Position numbers and translations under genes: made by a program. From NCBI GenBank assembly GCA_036674765.1, contig JARVKI010000041.1:1-64000 (forward strand): a stretch of DNA of 64,000 nucleotides, given 5' to 3'. Each line of letters starts with the position of its first letter. Within the stretch, counting starts at the first letter, position 1. This DNA comes from Seiridium cupressi. Lineage: Eukaryota; Ascomycota; Sordariomycetes; Amphisphaeriales; Sporocadaceae. The notes under the pieces were generated by a model that searched no databases, had not been told where the DNA came from, and saw nothing but the letters and a program-made list of their open reading frames with translations. Positions 21,644 through 31,331 of the stretch are shown in pieces.

Positions 21644-23516
21644 ATGCCAATCCATATGCCACATTACAATTTATTTGGAACAGGCTTCCGGCTGCGGGCC
21701 GCAATCACGATAGCCTGCCAATGCGCCTTCGTCTTGTTCGGCTATGACCAGGGAGTATTCGGCGGCATCGTTGGCAATGAGAATTTTCTGGACCAGTTCG
21801 GACATTCCAGCCCAAGTCTCGAAGGCATCATTGTGTCCATCTACAACCTTGGTGCTTTCTCCGGATGCCATTTAGCGTTCCTGGTATGCGACAGAACCGG
21901 TCGAAGGATGGCCATGTGGATTGCAATGTGCTTTATTATCGTAGGCTCTATACTGCAGGCTTCTGCCTTCACTGTTCCCCATCTGATGATCGCACGTTAT
22001 ATCACTGGGATCGGCACAGGTTCTTGACTCATGTCCTGTTCATTATCGCAGTGGCCATACTAATCAACCGCAGGCATCGAAACCTCGACTGTACCTATGT
22101 ATCAGTCCGAGTTGTGTGAAGCCGAGAAACGAGGGCGGCTTGTATCATCTGAGCCTTTATTCGTTGGCGTTGGGATCGAGATTGCCTACTGGTTCGACTA
22201 TGGAATGTCTTTTACGGCAGGATCGATAGCGTGGCGGCTACCGATCGCGTGCCAGATGATGTTCGCATTTGTATGTGAGGTCGTGACTAGTGCATGTTTT
22301 GCTCAAACTGACTATTAGACAGCTTGTCATCTTTTTGGTGTTCGGTCTTCCAGAAAGTCCTAGATGGCTATACAAACATGGTCGGAACCAACAAGCACTC
22401 GATGTACTCTGTCAGGTATATGACCGAGAGCCTGACCATCCAAAGATCGTGAAAGAACAGAAAGAAGTCCTAGATGCACTCAAAATCGAGCAAGAACAGG
22501 GCGATTATAAGTGGTCGCAGCTGTTCAAAAAAGACGAAGTCCAAACAGGACGGAGAGTCTTGCTTGCATATGGCATGCAGTTTATGAACCAGATGGGAGG
22601 AATCAACCTGATCGTGTAAGGCTTTGGGTGCGCCCTTTAAGTACAACCACATTGCTGATGGGATGGCAGCTACTATATCACATCAGTGCTGCAAACAAAC
22701 GTGGGCATGGAACGAAATTTAGCCTTGATTCTTGCAGGCGTCATCAACGCCATGTTCTTTTTTGGTTCCCTCTTTCCAACATTCTTCTTGGACAAGTATG
22801 GACGACGAAATCCCATGATGTGGGGTTCTTTAGGCTTGGGCATCTCCATGATGCTTGTCGCTGTACTTCTCAGTTTTCAACCTAGAGGTGGTGAAACCGC
22901 CCACTCAACTGCTTCTGCAAGCGTTGCTTTCTTCTTTACGGTGAGCTCCGCTGGAAACAGATCCTTGTATTCAGTTCTGATAACACAATAGTACATGCTC
23001 ATCTTTGGGGCTACGGCAAATTGTATTCCCTGGTAGGCATAAACATATTCAGACTACCAGTCTAGCGTTCTCTCGATGATCGATCTTAGGATGCTAACAA
23101 ACTAATATAGGGTATATGTTCCCGAAATTCTACCTTTACATGCCCGAGCCAAGGGAACCGCCGTAGGGGTATCTTCGAACTGGCTTTGGAATTTCTTCGT
23201 CGTGATGATCACTCCAACCCTAATCAGTAATCTCGCTTGGAAGGGCTATTTCATCTTCATGGCGCTCAACTTTGCTTTTATCCCATTGGTATACTTCTGC
23301 TATCCCGAGACAAGCAACCTCAGCCTAGAAGAGATTGATTGGCTATTTCTTGAACCACATGCTGTTGAAAGGAGTAAGCAAGTTTCCAAACATGGCTGGG
23401 GAGGCGAAGATGGGTGGGAGCGGCGAAGAAGCTCCATGGCCGGGAGTACGTCGAACGTGCACAAGCCGGAGGCATCGCAGCTGGAACACGGTACTTCGGG
23501 AAAAGACGAAGAATGA
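21644..23516 (+). CDS. MFS sugar porter (hexose transporter-like)
   Basis: Six exons, 21644-22019, 22074-22270, 22323-22615, 22670-22940, 22992-23032 and 23111-23516, give 527 aa. All introns are 50-80 nt; the first has an unusual GTTCTT donor. Sugar-porter signatures appear in order: GYDQGVFGGIV in helix 1, DRTGRR after helix 2, GLPESPRWL, GMQFMNQMGG-INLIV in helix 7, DKYGRR and VYVPEILPLHARAKGTA. These predict twelve membrane helices with a hydrophilic C-terminal tail of about 60 residues. It should be a proton-coupled monosaccharide or polyol importer at the plasma membrane; the substrate is not readable. No stops or splice lesions, in contrast to the neighbouring permease. A second ATG at 21656 could also be used. 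Confidence 0.85.
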
Positions 23517-24551
23517 ATCTTGAAGGCTGGCATTTGACACATGCTGTTACTTGAGAATTTGGCAATGAAGGCACCGAACCGTCATCGAAGCAGAACCATT
23601 GCCATGGGTCAGAGCCGTGTAGTAACATTTCAGGCACCGTTCTAAGCCATCAATTTCACACTAGGTGTTGGTAGGTGTAGAAAATCATAGCGATGACCGA
23701 TATAGATTTCTAGAAGAGTGCCAAAAAGAACTTAAAAAAATAAAATAAAAAAAATTAAAACAAAATAAAACAAAATAAAAAAATTTAAAAAAAAATTTAA
23801 AAAAAGATTAAAAGAAAATTTAAAAAAAGATTAAAAGAAAATTTAAAAAAAGATTAAAAGAAAATTTAAAAAAAAATAAAAAAAAATCCCCCCATAAGAA
23901 AGCGACATCTGTTAAAACTCGCCAATATCACATTGAGTGCCAAATCTTGTTCTTGAGTGGTCAGAATCAGCCTATTGCAGAGCATTGCAGTGGACTAGAA
24001 AGATGGAAAAGCCTCGGGAAGAAGTTCATCAAACAGAAGCTCGGCGAAACGAGAGGCGAGGTTTCGATGAAGAGCACAGTGCCCTCAAGGAAGCCCAGAA
24101 ATCTCACACCTCCCACGAACGAAGATTCTACGGTTTCACATGACCTGGCTCATTTGATCATGTAGCCGGCATGTAAAGTGCAACTCAACAGGGGTTGAAA
24201 CGACTACAACTCCGGCTATTTGTCACGAATAAGCCTTCGGCAGGCAAACTAAGTAGACAAACGGAACATGAAACGACGAGAATAGATCTAGCTCCATGGG
24301 TGGTTCGAGGTGGATAACCAGTTCAACAGCTCAAAAATCTTCTGATTAACTCGTAGGCAGTACATGTCATTGCTGCGGCAAGTAGATTTCTCCTCGCCGC
24401 TCTATCCTCAAGTCAGACCGACCAACATGATAAATGCCACAAACGCCAAGCCGGTCAGTCAATTTCCATTTGCTTTCACCGAATACTGCTGGAGCAGTGA
24501 TAGCCCGACTACCCACGTACTATACAAACTTGCTCGGTGCCATGCAAACTC
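23517..24551. other. Convergent intergenic region with A-rich repeat
   Basis: About 1 kb between the sugar porter and the BuGZ-like gene. It contains an A-rich low-complexity tract (see separate entry). No coding signal beyond short chance frames near 23.9-24.2 kb. Confidence 0.5.
23733..23887. repeat. A-rich tract with 23-bp tandem repeat
   Basis: Nearly pure A/T with scattered single G or C. Between about 23790 and 23875 a 23-bp unit, gattaaaagaaaatttaaa plus four A, is repeated three times in register (gatta at 23806, 23829, 23852). Before it lie aaaataaaac units with a 10-bp period. It ends in a C6 run. It lies past the 3' end of the sugar porter. Confidence 0.8.
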
Positions 24552-25680
24552 TCAGGCCGCCGCGCTAGGCACATATGCGTACTTTGGCATAAGAGCAAGT
24601 CGTTCCTCCGGACTGATCTCGTCGTCGTATACCATTTTCACGTTCTTGTCCTTATCCTTCTTTGACTTCTTCTCTTCTGCTGGAGCCGGCTCGGGTGCTG
24701 TTGGAGTAGCCGAGTCGGGCTTCCTCGGTGGTTTGATACCAGCTTCGGCCATTCTGATTAGTTGATCAATGTCATCGCCCTGTCTCGCAGCACCTGAAAC
24801 GAGCTCATCGACTGTGCTAGCATAGCCAGGCTGTCCGGGGCGAGGTGGTAGGCCGGGCGGCGCGGGAAGACCACTGCCTGGCCTGGATGGAAGGTTGCCC
24901 GGAGGATAACTGGAGCCGCCTTGTGGGTATTGCGGCGGCGGGGAGAAGCCAGGAACACCTTGGGGAGGGAAGCCCTGGGGAAATTGGCCACCGGGGGGAG
25001 GGAAGGGCGAGTTCTGTGATCAAACCATGTCAGCATAATGTTCATAGAAACACAGGATTCACGGAAACTTACATTCTGGCCAGGACTTTGACCATCAGGC
25101 AGCCCAGCGGGAGGCGTAGGATTGCCAACGCCTCCATTGGCCTTCTGGGCGGCGACCCTTGCCCGATGCTCAGCTAGGCGTTTCTTGATTTCTTCTGGCG
25201 TTTCAATCTTGATCTTCTTCGCGGGACCTTCCTTCCCACCCTGACCAGGCGGAGGATTACCAGTTGCGGCAAATCGGTCGGCTTGCTCTTGATAGAAGTT
25301 TTGGATGAGACGCTGGTTGTGCTGTTGGACGACGTCCTCGGGTATACCCTCCATACCAAAGATCTCGACCTCGAGGCCTTGCCGGTTAGGGAGCGCATTC
25401 TCAACGAGGGATAGGGTTTCCTTATGGACTTGATTCATATGCACGGAAAGACCTGGAGGAGACTGTGGTTAGCTGGACTCTGCGGCGTGCTGTGAATGGA
25501 CGGATTGAGCGCACCTCCCGCTGTATTGAGCCTCCTGCCGCATCGATCGCATTTGAAGTGTTTGGCCTTCTGATGCGAGATCAAAAGCTTCAAGTCCTCG
25601 AAATCTCTTTCGCAATAATAGCACCAGGGTCGCGCCAGGAGCTCTTCGACATTAGGTTGCTTTCTCTTTTTCTTGCCCAT
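24552..25680 (-). CDS. C2H2 zinc-finger protein, BuGZ/ZNF207-like
   Basis: Three exons, 25515-25680, 25073-25452 and 24552-25013, give 335 aa. The N-terminal [32 protein letters not shown] pair of C2H2 fingers (about residues 17-65) is the hallmark of ZNF207/BuGZ. So is the following [13 protein letters not shown] stretch, which aligns with the EIYGMEGIP of animal BuGZ. The middle is a Lys/Glu helix ([17 protein letters not shown]). The rest is a Pro/Gly-rich low-complexity region, ending in a charged segment with [19 protein letters not shown]. In animals BuGZ binds Bub3 and microtubules and phase-separates through its disordered part; fungal function is less clear (nuclear, possibly splicing or spindle). 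A GLEBS motif is not obvious. Confidence 0.85.
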
Positions 25681-26300
25681 ATTCGCGTTCTGGATGAGAT
25701 GTCGCGTCGATAGATGTCGCGTCGATCAACGTGTAGTATTAATCGTCCTGATTGTGACGGCGCTTGATGCGACTGTTGTGCAAAGGCTATTTGCGACGAC
25801 TGGTAGTTGTTGCTGCGATTGATGCTGCTCGGCCACTTTGGAGGTGGAAGCTGCTGCATCGACAGCTCGTTCCTTCACCTTTGCAATGCACCCACTAAAC
25901 AAGGTTGTGGCGGTGCAATGGCGTTAGACCCACTTTGGACAATTTAGCACATTTAGGTAGGCCTTGAATATAGCGGCGCCGAAACGTTGTGCATGCAGAG
26001 CAACACTACAACATCACGAAAGAGGTGCGATTCGTACACCATTAAGACCTTATCGAAACCAAAATTGTTCCACGTGATAGTCTGCGTCAAACAGCATAGG
26101 ACTATGAGGAGAGCTTGTTCAGCTTGCAACAAACTTGTGTCTTAATTCGCTTCACTTTAAACACTATGTAATTCATCAGTTTCGTTTGGTTTCCGCAGCA
26201 GCATAAAGTGAAATAGCAAAGGCTTGCTTCTGCTCTTTGTACTCTTGAAATTCATCTCGTCAGAGGCACCTCCGCAGTCCCAGGGAGTGGATGTCTGTCC
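25681..26300. other. Divergent promoter region
   Basis: 620 bp between the BuGZ-like gene (minus) and the 26.3-kb ORF (plus). Nothing else is visible. Confidence 0.5.
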
Positions 26301-27005
26301 ATGGAGTCTGCAGTAAAATTGCATATATTAAAGGACAAATCCACCATTTTCTCCAGCATGCTTTCTCAACGACTTCTATACTTCTTGAAACTTAAGTACA
26401 CTATCATGTCTGATTCATTTGAAGACACGTGGGCCAGACAGGTCTTCGCTGGCGTCTCATTTGATCCTCTTTACAACAGATTTATCATCAACGACCCTCG
26501 TTCCAGTTGTTACGCAACAGTCACATTACAAGGTGACGAAAACGGCCCTCGTAACATATCCGTAAATCCTAAAACCAAGCATGATCGGGTCCAATGCCTG
26601 TGTCAAAAACAGGAATCCTGGTGTGACCATACAGAACAATTAAAGTTACTGCGAAGCGTGGAAAACATTGTTACTGTCAACCTAAAAAGACATCTTCACT
26701 TTGTCTGCACTGATGCGTGGTGGTACCAGAAGGTGGAAGAAGACACAAATAAAACCTTTGACGATTTATATGAGCAGAACCCGCGACTTCAGCACATAGA
26801 AGCATCCATCATCCTGGCCATCAAGTATTTGGTAGCATGCAAGAAGGCCAAGGGACTGGATCTGCCTCCAAGGGATGAAACGATTCAAATCAAGATTGAC
26901 TTGTTTAGGAGACAGGGAAAAGCGGATAAAGATGGGTATGCGCTCAGGTGGAAGCACGTGTTCTATATAAGAGGGTTTGGTAATATCTCTATGCCAGGCA
27001 TATAA
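26301..27005 (+). CDS. Hypothetical protein with SWIM-like Cys/His pattern
   Basis: Single exon of 234 aa from 26301. An internal ATG at 26406 (MSDSFEDTWARQ, 199 aa) may be the true start, because the first 35 codons look less conserved in composition. Residues near 100 read CLCQKQESWCDH, matching the C-x-C-x(n)-C-x-H spacing of SWIM zinc fingers found in MULE transposases, plant FAR1-like and bacterial SWI2/SNF2 proteins. The rest has a helical, charged composition without other motifs. There is no neighbouring transposase domain or terminal repeat, so whether it is a cellular gene or a domesticated remnant is open. Weak family assignment. Confidence 0.5.
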   Translation: MESAVKLHILKDKSTIFSSMLSQRLLYFLKLKYTIMSDSFEDTWARQVFAGVSFDPLYNRFIINDPRSSCYATVTLQGDENGPRNISVNPKTKHDRVQCLCQKQESWCDHTEQLKLLRSVENIVTVNLKRHLHFVCTDAWWYQKVEEDTNKTFDDLYEQNPRLQHIEASIILAIKYLVACKKAKGLDLPPRDETIQIKIDLFRRQGKADKDGYALRWKHVFYIRGFGNISMPGI

Positions 27006-27100
27006 CTTTTAATTTTTGGAAGTTTACAACAGCGGCTTTCTCCAGCGCGGTACTTGAGGCTCTGATCTCTTACATATTGAGAAGCATTGCTTACGCTATT

Positions 27101-28303
27101 CTATCCCCATATACTGTGCGCCACACTCTTCACCAGTTCAAGTTTTTCCCACATCCTATCCATAGTCATGCCTATGCCACCCGCTTGACTATGACTACTA
27201 AAACCGCATTGAGGACTCAACGCAAGGCAGTCCAAAGCGTCATTCATTGACACCCCCTGTGCCTCGGCAATTATTCTTGCCGCTTCTTGAACTTTTGCCC
27301 CGAGTTCTTCTTGATTTTCCAACTCTCCTGTCTTGGTTGAGACCAGACCAAGTACGACATTTTTGCCCTTTGGTAGAAATCGAAGAGGCTCAAACCCGCC
27401 ATCTCTCTCCAGATTGTCAAACTCCAGGTAGTAGGTTTGGTAATCTGTTTTCTCAAAGAGCTTGTGTGCGATCTTCTCGTACGAGCCCGAGACCCAATGC
27501 GTAGACCCCGCCATATTCCCACGGCAAAGATGAACACCTACATGCAGGTCCGCGGGCTTGTTGGCCAGCAATTCATTGTGTGTGCGAATATACAGATCCA
27601 ATAGCATATCTGTGTCTGTGCCATCTTTCTTGCAACCTTCGAGGAACTGTGGCGAGCAAAAGTACGTCAAATGCGGGTCGTCAATCTGCACGTTACGCAG
27701 CCCAGCATTGTAAAGTGTCTTGAGCTCTGCTGCATAGCACTTTGCTAGATCATGAAAGTACTCCTCGTCTGACTTATAGCCAGCGCTCGCCATGTATGCC
27801 GTCCCTGGTTTGAGCTGAATGTGCTGGTAATTTGGTGTAGGCATCGTCAACTTAGCTTCTTCCCACTGGGACTCTGGAAGCGTATCTCGTAGAGCAAGCC
27901 ACTCCGATAGATACGGAGATTCCTTGTACTCGATCTTGTCCGTGCAGATCACGACGGCACGGGTCTTGGCGCCCATCTTAGCTAGACCGACTGTCGTGGG
28001 AAAGTCGGTCCGGAAAGCATCTGGAATGGGTAGCTCAGACTTGACCTCGAAACCTGAGAGCTTTTCGAAGAAACCGCCAAAATATATATGCCGAGCATAT
28101 TCCCCATCCGTGATCGGTCGAACACCATTCTTTCTCTGTAAGTCGACGACCTCGCGAATGGCTTTCTCTTCAACTTCCTTCACTGAAGCTGAAATGTCTA
28201 CGTAGTACGACTGTTGTGAAGACGATATCCTTGATCGAGCATCGAGGAGGTTTTGAGGCCGCAAAAGCGATCCTATGTGGTCGGCCCTAAATGGCGGTGC
28301 CAT
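27101..28303 (-). CDS. Cobalamin-independent methionine synthase-like (MetE/UROD fold) protein
   Basis: Single exon, 400 aa from the ATG at 28303. It corresponds to only the C-terminal catalytic barrel of MetE (full enzymes are about 760 aa). It opens with FRADHIGSLLRP and keeps all four zinc ligands of the MetE site: His258 and Cys260 (GVHLCRGN), Glu294 (YYLEFD) and Cys366 (SPQCGF). IDDPHLTYF and LGLVSTKTGELE are also typical. Such single-barrel fungal paralogs are usually annotated as 5-methyltetrahydropteroyltriglutamate-homocysteine methyltransferase-like, but the methyl donor is unproven. Without the N-terminal barrel, folate binding may differ. Cytosolic by lack of signals. Confidence 0.85.
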   Translation of the reverse strand: MAPPFRADHIGSLLRPQNLLDARSRISSSQQSYYVDISASVKEVEEKAIREVVDLQRKNGVRPITDGEYARHIYFGGFFEKLSGFEVKSELPIPDAFRTDFPTTVGLAKMGAKTRAVVICTDKIEYKESPYLSEWLALRDTLPESQWEEAKLTMPTPNYQHIQLKPGTAYMASAGYKSDEEYFHDLAKCYAAELKTLYNAGLRNVQIDDPHLTYFCSPQFLEGCKKDGTDTDMLLDLYIRTHNELLANKPADLHVGVHLCRGNMAGSTHWVSGSYEKIAHKLFEKTDYQTYYLEFDNLERDGGFEPLRFLPKGKNVVLGLVSTKTGELENQEELGAKVQEAARIIAEAQGVSMNDALDCLALSPQCGFSSHSQAGGIGMTMDRMWEKLELVKSVAHSIWG

Positions 28304-30488
28304 GGTACTAGCAGGAACTTGACAGAGCTAGACTTTGGGTGATGCTATGGTTTGTACGGTCAAGACCAGCCTGGGAAACAAAAACTGGGAGAAGTGTACT
28401 AACTTTACCCCGGCAATCAAGTGAGAGGGGTGCGGGGAGCTCCTGTGGAGTCGCTCTCCTGGCTGCTCTTAAAGCCGAACATGATGGTAGACGGGCCGTT
28501 CCTTCGCTCAATAGGTGGCACGGGTTATAGGATCGTTTCCCCATAATAGTAATTTAGATCATATATGTATTAGGGCGTTACTGTGACATAGATAGAGAGA
28601 AACTGACGCCAACCACAAACTATTATCAAGCGTACAGATTCTCGGCGGGACAAACGTGCCCAGCCTTGCTGTGAAGCGAACGGCAGTTGGGACTCATGTG
28701 ATCACTTCATACGTCGCATGACAGTAATGTAGTGGAACAAGGGGGGAAAATTGAAGTCAAGTGAGTTGTTAAAAGAGGCGTACAAATATGCTAGACATAT
28801 CTGATTTCCCGATTTGTTCTTATTGTTGACGTTTCCCGACATTCTGGGGTCTGGGCTCTGGACGCTCAAAGCCTTTTCCTGAAGGGAATTCAGTGATTAT
28901 TCTGAAGCCAGCGCCAGCATATTTCTCTTGTAACCCCAATTCCATTGGGTTAGGCTGTAATCAATGCTGCCTTGATCTTTCCTCCAACCATAACCATGGC
29001 GGCTAGAGACATCTCACGCAAAATTACTGCCGACGACCGAGGGGAGAACAGTGGGTTCATCATATTCGCTGTGCCTCTTGGACTGAAACTGTCAACTGTT
29101 GAATACCTGAGTGAGTAATCCCATAATGTGAACAAAGCAGACCACCGAATATACATTGATATCCTTGTTGTGTCGCCAATGACCTGCGCTGGTCTATGTC
29201 ACCACATCCAATATCGCAAAGGAATAGAGCGCGTCCACCATCCTTCCGGTTATCCAAGAACAATTCCCCAAGGATCTGGTAACATGGGGCTTGCACACTG
29301 CTTCTGAACCCAACGTGTCATTCGGCCAGTTGCAAATGCCGCTCATTTTGACAAGGATATATGGCCTTGGTTCATATTTGCTACTTAATTCGAGAGAAAT
29401 CCCAGGAGCCAATGTACCATCGGCCAGTGTTCTTGAACTACACTTAAAGCTGGCGAGCTGGTGAAATGCCAAAGACAAATACCGTGGAACTGGCGGAATT
29501 GCTTCGCGAGCCACCCTTTGCACAGTACGTCACATATGCCTATCCGATGACTTAACTTACTTCTGGGGACAATTCTGGACGAGAGATGAATACTGAGCGT
29601 CGGCAATGTCGGACGAACAATGTGTCTGATGTTGGGGCGGGATTTTTTTTCTTCTTCTTCTTCTTCTTCTTCTTCTTTCTATTCTTGAGTAAGATACTTT
29701 AGCAAGACTAAGAGAGTTGAGAACAGCCATGGGCCTCGTGACAACTCGGGGTGATTTGTTGTCAGGTGTTGTTAAGTCTGGTGTTATAGAGAGAAAGCGG
29801 CTCTCGGTGTGGTAATATGGAACTCGGGGCCCGGCTGCATGGTGGAAGTGGAGCGCACTCGGCGGGCCGAGCAGCTGGCTCAGCCGCAGAGCGACCTCAA
29901 GGGTACCGAGACCTTCACGTCGGACCCCTGGAAAGATTCGACTTTGTTCTGTCGGCAACTCTTCAGGAACAGAAGCGGGTTGGTTGGTGATGGTGTCAGT
30001 CAGGCGCTAGTATGACACGATGTCGAGAGGAAGGAATTCAGGCCAATCAGTCACCATGCGCAGCACGCAATAGGCCCCTCCCAGCTGGATCGAGTTAGTG
30101 CGGGGCGGCGCGGGGCAGTTTGGGTCGACGGGATCAGTTGAGCTGCTGATGGATTGCGACATTGAGAGCAGCTCGCGCAGCTCAGCACCCAGAGATTGAC
30201 TCGCCTCCAAGCAGCCGGAGCCCTTTCGGAGACGAAAGCAGGCAGATATTTCTCATTTGAGTTGCCATCTCACTGTATGGCGCCATAGTGGGAACCTGTC
30301 CGAGAAGCACACTCTGGGTCTGCATGATTAATAAATATCTACCGTAGCTGCCCCTCCGACCTCGTGAACCCCTCCCTCAGCTATTTTCTTCAATTCATCC
30401 CGAGATACCCAATACCGACCCTGCTCTTCCTTGCAGTCTTTACTTGTAGCCTCGTTGACCCAATATCTGCTTAAAATACACATCCAAG
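28304..30488. other. Divergent intergenic region with CTT microsatellite
   Basis: 2.2 kb between the MetE-like gene and the peroxiredoxin. Open frames here are short and compositionally random. It contains a CTT repeat (separate entry). The last 120 bp before the peroxiredoxin ATG are C/T-rich, as in highly expressed fungal promoters, and follow a TTAATAAATA TATA-like stretch near 30328. Confidence 0.5.
29651..29677. repeat. (CTT)9 microsatellite
   Basis: Nine perfect CTT units preceded by an 8-T run, in non-coding sequence. Likely length-polymorphic between strains. Confidence 0.9.
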
Positions 30489-31331
30489 ATGTCTGCTGAT
30501 CAGAGACCTACCCCGTAAGTCGCCAATTCCCCCTCCTCAAGCCCCGTCTGGTCACCGAGGGGCCATCGATGCAAGCCTTCGCCACGGCACTGACAATGAT
30601 CCTCGTAAAGTCTTCGCCTGGGCACTACTGCCCCCAACTTCAAGGCCGACACCACCACCGGCCCGATCGACTTCCATGAGTTCATCGGCGACAACTGGGT
30701 TGTCCTCTTCTCCCACCCGGAGGACTACACCCCCGTCTGCACCACCGAACTCGGTGCCTTCGCCAAGCTCGAGCCTGAATTCAGCAAGCGCGGCGTCAAG
30801 CTGATCGGTCTGTCTGCCAACACCCTCGGCAGCCACGAGGGATGGATCAAGGACATTGACGAGGTCACTGGCTCCAAGGTTGCCTTCCCCATCATTGCCG
30901 ACAAGGAGCGCAAGGTTGCCTACCTCTACGACATGTAAGTCTTCTCGGCAGTCGCACCTCCCCAAGGACCTGATGACTGACAAGTCTCCAGGCTTGACTA
31001 CCAAGACACCACCAACGTCGACTCCAAGGGCATTGCTTTCACCATCCGCTCCGTCTTCATCATCGACCCCAAGAAGACCATCCGCCTCATCCTGTCTTAC
31101 CCTGCCTCGACCGGCCGCAACACCGCAGAGGTCCTGCGTGTTGTCGACTCTCTCCAGACTGGCGACAAGCACAAGATCACTACCCCCATCAACTGGGTTC
31201 CTGGTGACGATGTCATTGTCCACCCCTCGGTCAACAACGACAAGGCCAAGGAGCTGTTCCCCGACTTCCGCATTGTCAAGCCCTACCTCCGATTCACACC
31301 TCTCCCCAAGGAGAAGACCACTGCCGCATAA
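30489..31331 (+). CDS. PRX1: 1-Cys peroxiredoxin (Prx1/PRDX6 type)
   Basis: Three exons, 30489-30514, 30611-30934 and 30992-31331, give 229 aa. The first exon is only 26 nt (MSADQRPTP), joined through a 96-nt intron to LRLGTTAPNFKADTTTG. The peroxidatic Cys52 lies in DYTPVCTTELG, and no resolving cysteine is present, hence 1-Cys. The C-terminal Prx6-specific part (NWVPGDDVIVHPSV, PYLRFTPLP) is complete. It reduces hydrogen and lipid peroxides using glutathione or thioredoxin. The yeast homolog is mitochondrial, but this one lacks an evident presequence and may be cytosolic. The strong codon bias toward C-ending codons suggests high expression. Confidence 0.93.

Noticed and set aside
30552..31223. 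223-codon open frame antisense to the peroxiredoxin
   Set aside because: Mirror of a strongly codon-biased gene (Gly/Val/Asp-rich shadow). The sense strand has clear catalytic motifs.
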